Under the pieces are notes generated by a model. The model searched no databases and had not been told where the DNA came from. It saw only the letters and a program-made list of their open reading frames with translations. Below are positions 5,195-7,462 of a stretch of DNA of 7,462 nt, piece by piece. The DNA is from an uncultured Bryobacteraceae bacterium. GTDB taxonomy: Bacteria > Acidobacteriota > Terriglobia > Bryobacterales > Bryobacteraceae. The stretch lies in NCBI GenBank assembly GCA_937921835.1, contig CAKZVG010000180.1:1-7462 (forward strand), read 5' to 3'. Made by a program: the position numbers and the translations under genes. The first letter of the stretch is position 1, and every line of letters begins with the position of its first letter.

Positions 5195-6166
5195 ATGCAC
5201 AAGATCAACTCCATACCGGCCAGCCCTTCGCTCGCCGTGCGGGCGTCGGGAACGCACCGGACGCGGCGTACTCTGACAACATTGCTTCTGGTGGTGTCCG
5301 CCGCCGCCGCGCAACAGTTTGAAGCACTGACCATGCTCCGCGGGCCCGGCGCCGGCGCCGACGTCTGCGCGATCAACAACCAGGGCGAGATTGCGCTGAC
5401 GGCCTTTGTGGCCGGCCCAACCGCCTGGATCAGCACCCCTTTCCTGGTGAAGAACGGGAATTTTCAGCCGCTGGCGCTGCTGCCGGGATTCGAGGGGGCT
5501 TTGGTCCGTGACCTGAACGATCGCGGGGATGTGGTGGGCAGTTCCCTCAAGTATCCACCGCCCGGAAGCGGTTCAGGGATTCAGTTGGTTGGCACCATCT
5601 GGCGGAATGGAATTCCCTCGCCGCTGCCTCTGCCGGCCCCGTCCCAGCCGGGCAACGAGATGGAGTTCCGCCCGTCGGGCGTGAACAACAAGGGTACGAT
5701 TGTCGGTCAGATTATCGAGAAAGGCTCAGGCGTCCTTCCCCGAAATGTGATGTACCGGGACGGGAAGTTCACCGATGTCCTGTCACCCGTGAACCGGTTC
5801 GGTGCGCCGGTCGATGTCAACAACTCGGACGAGATTCTCTTCCTGGTTGGCTTGGGGTTTCAGCAATACGAACACTATCTCCTCAAGCAAAACGGTTTCG
5901 AGAAGCTCAACCTTCCTCCGGGCGCGAAAGAGACGTACTCGCTCAACGACCACGGGGAGGTGCTCGGGCGCACGGCCGGCGACGACTGGCTTTTTCACTC
6001 CAAGGGTGTAAACCACGTGTTCCCCAAACCCCTCGGATCGGAGTACATGGTCGCCTGGGGGTTGAACAACAAAGGGGAAGGCTGCGCGGCGGTCGTTCCT
6101 CCTCCTTCTTCCTCGGGCGGATCGCTGAGCTATTACGCAGTGAAGCAGTTGCGGAAAGCGAAGTAA
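5195..6166 (+). CDS. Secreted HAF-repeat protein, probable beta-propeller
   Basis: 323 residues. The N terminus has a long basic region (RASGTHRTRR) and a hydrophobic stretch TLTTLLLVVSAAAAQ (26-40), consistent with a signal peptide cut near residue 39-41. The body holds six copies of a short turn motif of the form (I/L/V)N(N/D).G.(I/V)(V/L)G: near 59-67, 106-115, 162-171, 207-215, 249-258 and 288-295. Between them come strands with a W/Y..(N/D)G pattern (LVKNG 84-88, IWRNG 135-139, MYRDG 186-190, LKQNG 230-234). Spacing of about 40-56 residues per unit suggests propeller blades. This matches the HAF family of extracellular repeat proteins, whose function is generally unknown. No enzyme motif is seen. 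GC content looks lower than in the neighbours. It lies between polysaccharide genes but has its own ribosome binding site, so a shared pathway is not shown. Confidence 0.85.
   Translation: MHKINSIPASPSLAVRASGTHRTRRTLTTLLLVVSAAAAQQFEALTMLRGPGAGADVCAINNQGEIALTAFVAGPTAWISTPFLVKNGNFQPLALLPGFEGALVRDLNDRGDVVGSSLKYPPPGSGSGIQLVGTIWRNGIPSPLPLPAPSQPGNEMEFRPSGVNNKGTIVGQIIEKGSGVLPRNVMYRDGKFTDVLSPVNRFGAPVDVNNSDEILFLVGLGFQQYEHYLLKQNGFEKLNLPPGAKETYSLNDHGEVLGRTAGDDWLFHSKGVNHVFPKPLGSEYMVAWGLNNKGEGCAAVVPPPSSSGGSLSYYAVKQLRKAK
5363..6088 (+). repeat. Six HAF-type repeats
   Basis: Units begin with AINNQGEI, DLNDRGDVVG, GVNNKGTIVG, DVNNSDEI, SLNDHGEVLG and GLNNKGEG. The fourth lacks the usual Gly (Ser-Asp instead), and the sixth loses the hydrophobic strand start (GEGCAAVV). 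Units are diverged at DNA level, so this is an old protein repeat rather than a recent tandem duplication. Confidence 0.75.
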
Positions 6167-6167
6167 A

Positions 6168-6186
6168 CGGCGCGCCAGGAGCGCCG
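6168..6186 (+). terminator. Weak hairpin after the HAF-repeat gene
   Basis: CGGCGC (6168-6173) and GCGCCG (6181-6186) pair over 6 bp around a 7-nt loop, one base after the TAA stop. There is no T run. It may be a weak terminator; the rest of the 6167-6320 gap shows only the promoter described separately. Confidence 0.22.
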
Positions 6187-6278
6187 GCACGCGGGCGGTG
6201 TTTCGCGGCGAGCTGTCCGATGGCGTTCCTGGCGCATCCTCCTGCATTCCGGGAAGGCCGCTGCTGGTGGGCCCGTCA

Positions 6279-6307
6279 TTGGCGGCCGCGCCGCACTGTG
6301 CTACCAT
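6279..6307 (+). promoter_or_regulatory. Sigma-70-type promoter for the glycosyltransferase
   Basis: -35 TTGGCG (6279-6284), exactly 17 nt spacer, -10 TACCAT (6302-6307) with TG one base upstream (extended -10, TGCTACCAT). Expected start near 6314, only about 7 nt before ATG 6321. This is the best promoter in the window and supports ATG 6321 over the upstream in-frame GTG 6198. It would drive the glycosyltransferase and perhaps the exporter genes. Confidence 0.6.
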
Positions 6308-6320
6308 CGCTGCTTTGGCA

Positions 6321-7085
6321 ATGCCGAAGGATCTTACTCTCTCGGTTGTAATCCCGGCATATAACGAGGAAGCGACGCTGGCGCATGTGGTGGGACGGGT
6401 GCTCGAGCTGCCGGAGGTCAGCGAGGTCATCATCGTCGACGATTGCTCCCGCGACCGCACCGGCGCCATCGCCGAGGATCTCTCGCGCGCTCACCCCGGC
6501 CGGGTGCGGGTGGCGCACCACGCGGCCAACCGCGGCAAGACGGAGGCGCTGAAGACCGGCTTCGCGCTCACCAGCGGCGACATGGTGATCGTTCAGGACG
6601 CGGATCTCGAATACGATCCGGCGGAGATCCCGCACGTGATCGAACCCATCCTGCGGGGCCAGGCGGACGTGGTCTACGGGTCGCGCTTCCTGGTGCGGCG
6701 CGCCTCGCGCGTCTTGTATTTCTATCACTATCTGGCCAACCGAGGCCTGACCTTCTTCTCCAATCTCTTCACCAACGTCAACATGACCGACGTGGAAACC
6801 GGCTATAAGGCCTTCCGGGGCGAGATCATCCGCCAGATGCGGATCGTCAGCCGCGGTTTCGGTTTTGAGATCGAAGTGACCGCCAAAGTCGCCAAACTGC
6901 GTTGCGCGATTTACGAGGTCCCCATTTCCTACCACGGGCGCACTTACGAGGAAGGGAAGAAGATCGGGGTGCGGGACGGCATCGCGGCGCTGTGGTACAT
7001 CCTGCGCTTCAACCTGCTCTGTTCGCTAACGGACTCCTACCGCCAGGTCCCGGCGCGTTTCCGCCGCTCCGGGGCGGGCAAATAG
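6321..7085 (+). CDS. GT2-family glycosyltransferase (polyprenyl-phosphate sugar transferase-like)
   Basis: 254 residues with a single GT-A domain. Motifs: LSVVIPAYNEEATL (7-20), VIIVDDCSRDRT (36-47) with Asp40-Asp41, ANRGKTEALKTGF (69-81), VQDADLEYDP (91-100) with the metal-binding DxD Asp93/Asp95, VVYGSRF (117-123), TDVETGYKAFR (156-166), GFGFEIEVTAK (179-189), and EVPISYHGRTYEEGKKIGVRDG (199-220). The last motif and the ETGYK pattern are typical of the DPM1/DPG synthase-like branch, which moves a sugar from a nucleotide donor to a polyprenyl phosphate at the inner face of the membrane. There are no C-terminal membrane helices, so it is probably peripheral; a hydrophobic segment (about 221-233) may touch the membrane. 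ATG 6321 is chosen because conservation starts at once and the promoter lies just before it. No Shine-Dalgarno is present. The donor sugar cannot be decided. The next gene, 39 nt on, is an exporter permease, suggesting surface glycan assembly. Confidence 0.92.
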   Translation: MPKDLTLSVVIPAYNEEATLAHVVGRVLELPEVSEVIIVDDCSRDRTGAIAEDLSRAHPGRVRVAHHAANRGKTEALKTGFALTSGDMVIVQDADLEYDPAEIPHVIEPILRGQADVVYGSRFLVRRASRVLYFYHYLANRGLTFFSNLFTNVNMTDVETGYKAFRGEIIRQMRIVSRGFGFEIEVTAKVAKLRCAIYEVPISYHGRTYEEGKKIGVRDGIAALWYILRFNLLCSLTDSYRQVPARFRRSGAGK

Positions 7086-7099
7086 CCGCGCACTTGCGC

Positions 7100-7105
7100 T
7101 AGGAT
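7100..7105 (+). promoter_or_regulatory. Candidate -10 (TAGGAT) before the ABC permease
   Basis: TAGGAT lies 19 nt before ATG 7125 in the context TTGCGCTAGGAT. No -35 box is apparent at 16-18 nt (GGCAAA). No Shine-Dalgarno precedes the ATG. The permease may instead be read from the glycosyltransferase promoter. Confidence 0.3.
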
Positions 7106-7124
7106 TGAGTTTACCGATCCTCCC

Positions 7125-7462
7125 ATGTGGTCCGGCGACACCTTTTTCGTACTGCAAAGCCTGGTACGCAAGGACTTCAAGATCCGCTACCGCAACATGT
7201 CCCTGGGCGTGTTCTGGTCGCTGCTGAACCCGCTGGTCATGATGCTGGTGCTGTGGTTCGTCTTCACCCGGATTTTCCCGTCCGGCCCGATCCCTAATTT
7301 CGGCCTTTTCGTTTTGTGCGGCCTTGTGCCTTACAATTTTTTCGCGCTCGCATTTCTGACCGGCACGACGTCGCTGGTCGACAATGCCGGCTTGATCAAG
7401 CGGGTGTGCGTGCCGCGCGAGATCGTTCCCATCGCCACCGTGCTCTCCAACTGCCTGCACCT
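7125..7462 (+). CDS. Polysaccharide ABC transporter permease, N-terminal part (runs off the window end)
   Basis: The frame is open from ATG 7125 to the last base, giving 112 residues with no stop. It matches the ABC-2 membrane family of O-antigen/teichoic acid exporters (Wzm, TagG, KpsM-like). After a short amphipathic start, [25 protein letters not shown] is split here by RYRN (21-24) and followed by membrane helix 1 (about 30-50), helix 2 (about 59-80), the conserved loop [16 protein letters not shown] (87-102), and the beginning of helix 3. Such permeases pair with an ATPase (Wzt/TagH) to move lipid-linked glycan across the inner membrane; the ATPase would be expected just downstream, outside the window. 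It follows the glycosyltransferase by 39 nt. The family call is strong; the exported glycan is unknown. Confidence 0.92.
   Translation, partial: MWSGDTFFVLQSLVRKDFKIRYRNMSLGVFWSLLNPLVMMLVLWFVFTRIFPSGPIPNFGLFVLCGLVPYNFFALAFLTGTTSLVDNAGLIKRVCVPREIVPIATVLSNCLH

Noticed and set aside
6198..6320. GTG 6198 as start of the glycosyltransferase
   Set aside because: It adds 41 unconserved residues and would cover the promoter; GT2 similarity begins right after ATG 6321.
7026..7460. Minus-strand frame opposite the permease and the glycosyltransferase end
   Set aside because: It is antisense to a clear membrane permease and shows no family pattern.
1..7462. CRISPR arrays, tRNA or rRNA genes, insertion sequences, integrase sites
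   Set aside because: No regular short repeats with spacers, no cloverleaf or rRNA sequence, and no transposase or flanking inverted repeats were seen.

Overview
The window reads as high-GC bacterial chromosome with every supported gene on the + strand. The closest match I can suggest is an Acidobacteriota genome of the Solibacter/Bryobacter kind. That rests on my recognition of protein styles: proline-rich secreted proteins built from a 'GxxF...GA...LI.AV' helical repeat, HAF-type extracellular repeats, a membrane Ser/Thr kinase, and a FliW-CsrA pair. It is inference, not a database result.

Region 1 (1-644) is the end of a flagellar regulatory block: the 3' part of fliW, overlapped by 10 nt by csrA. 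CsrA carries a proline-rich tail of about 50 residues beyond its normal fold.

Region 2 (644-3718) looks like a three-gene operon with tight junctions (ATGA overlap, then a 10-nt gap). It encodes a transmembrane Ser/Thr kinase, a secreted protein with a TonB-type C-terminal domain, and a second secreted protein of unknown function. The two secreted proteins share the same two-copy repeat block, so they look like paralogous N-terminal halves carrying different C-terminal domains. The kinase ends outside the membrane in a duplicated C-x9-C / C-x9-C segment. Together the three could form a cell-envelope sensing and signalling unit, which is the best candidate here for an undescribed system. A GC-rich hairpin follows the last gene.

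Region 3 (3719-7462) begins with a DegT/DnrJ/EryC1-type sugar aminotransferase (3882-5015) and a second GC-rich hairpin. Next come a secreted HAF-repeat protein (5195-6166), a GT2 glycosyltransferase (6321-7085) with a good promoter just upstream, and the start of a polysaccharide-exporting ABC transporter permease (7125 to the window end). Apart from the HAF protein this fits the edge of a surface polysaccharide synthesis and export locus: nucleotide-sugar amination, sugar transfer, export.

No tRNA, rRNA, CRISPR array or insertion sequence was seen. No gene-free stretch exceeds 300 nt; the gaps are 3719-3881, 5016-5194, 6167-6320 and 7086-7124, and each is described by a feature or finding.
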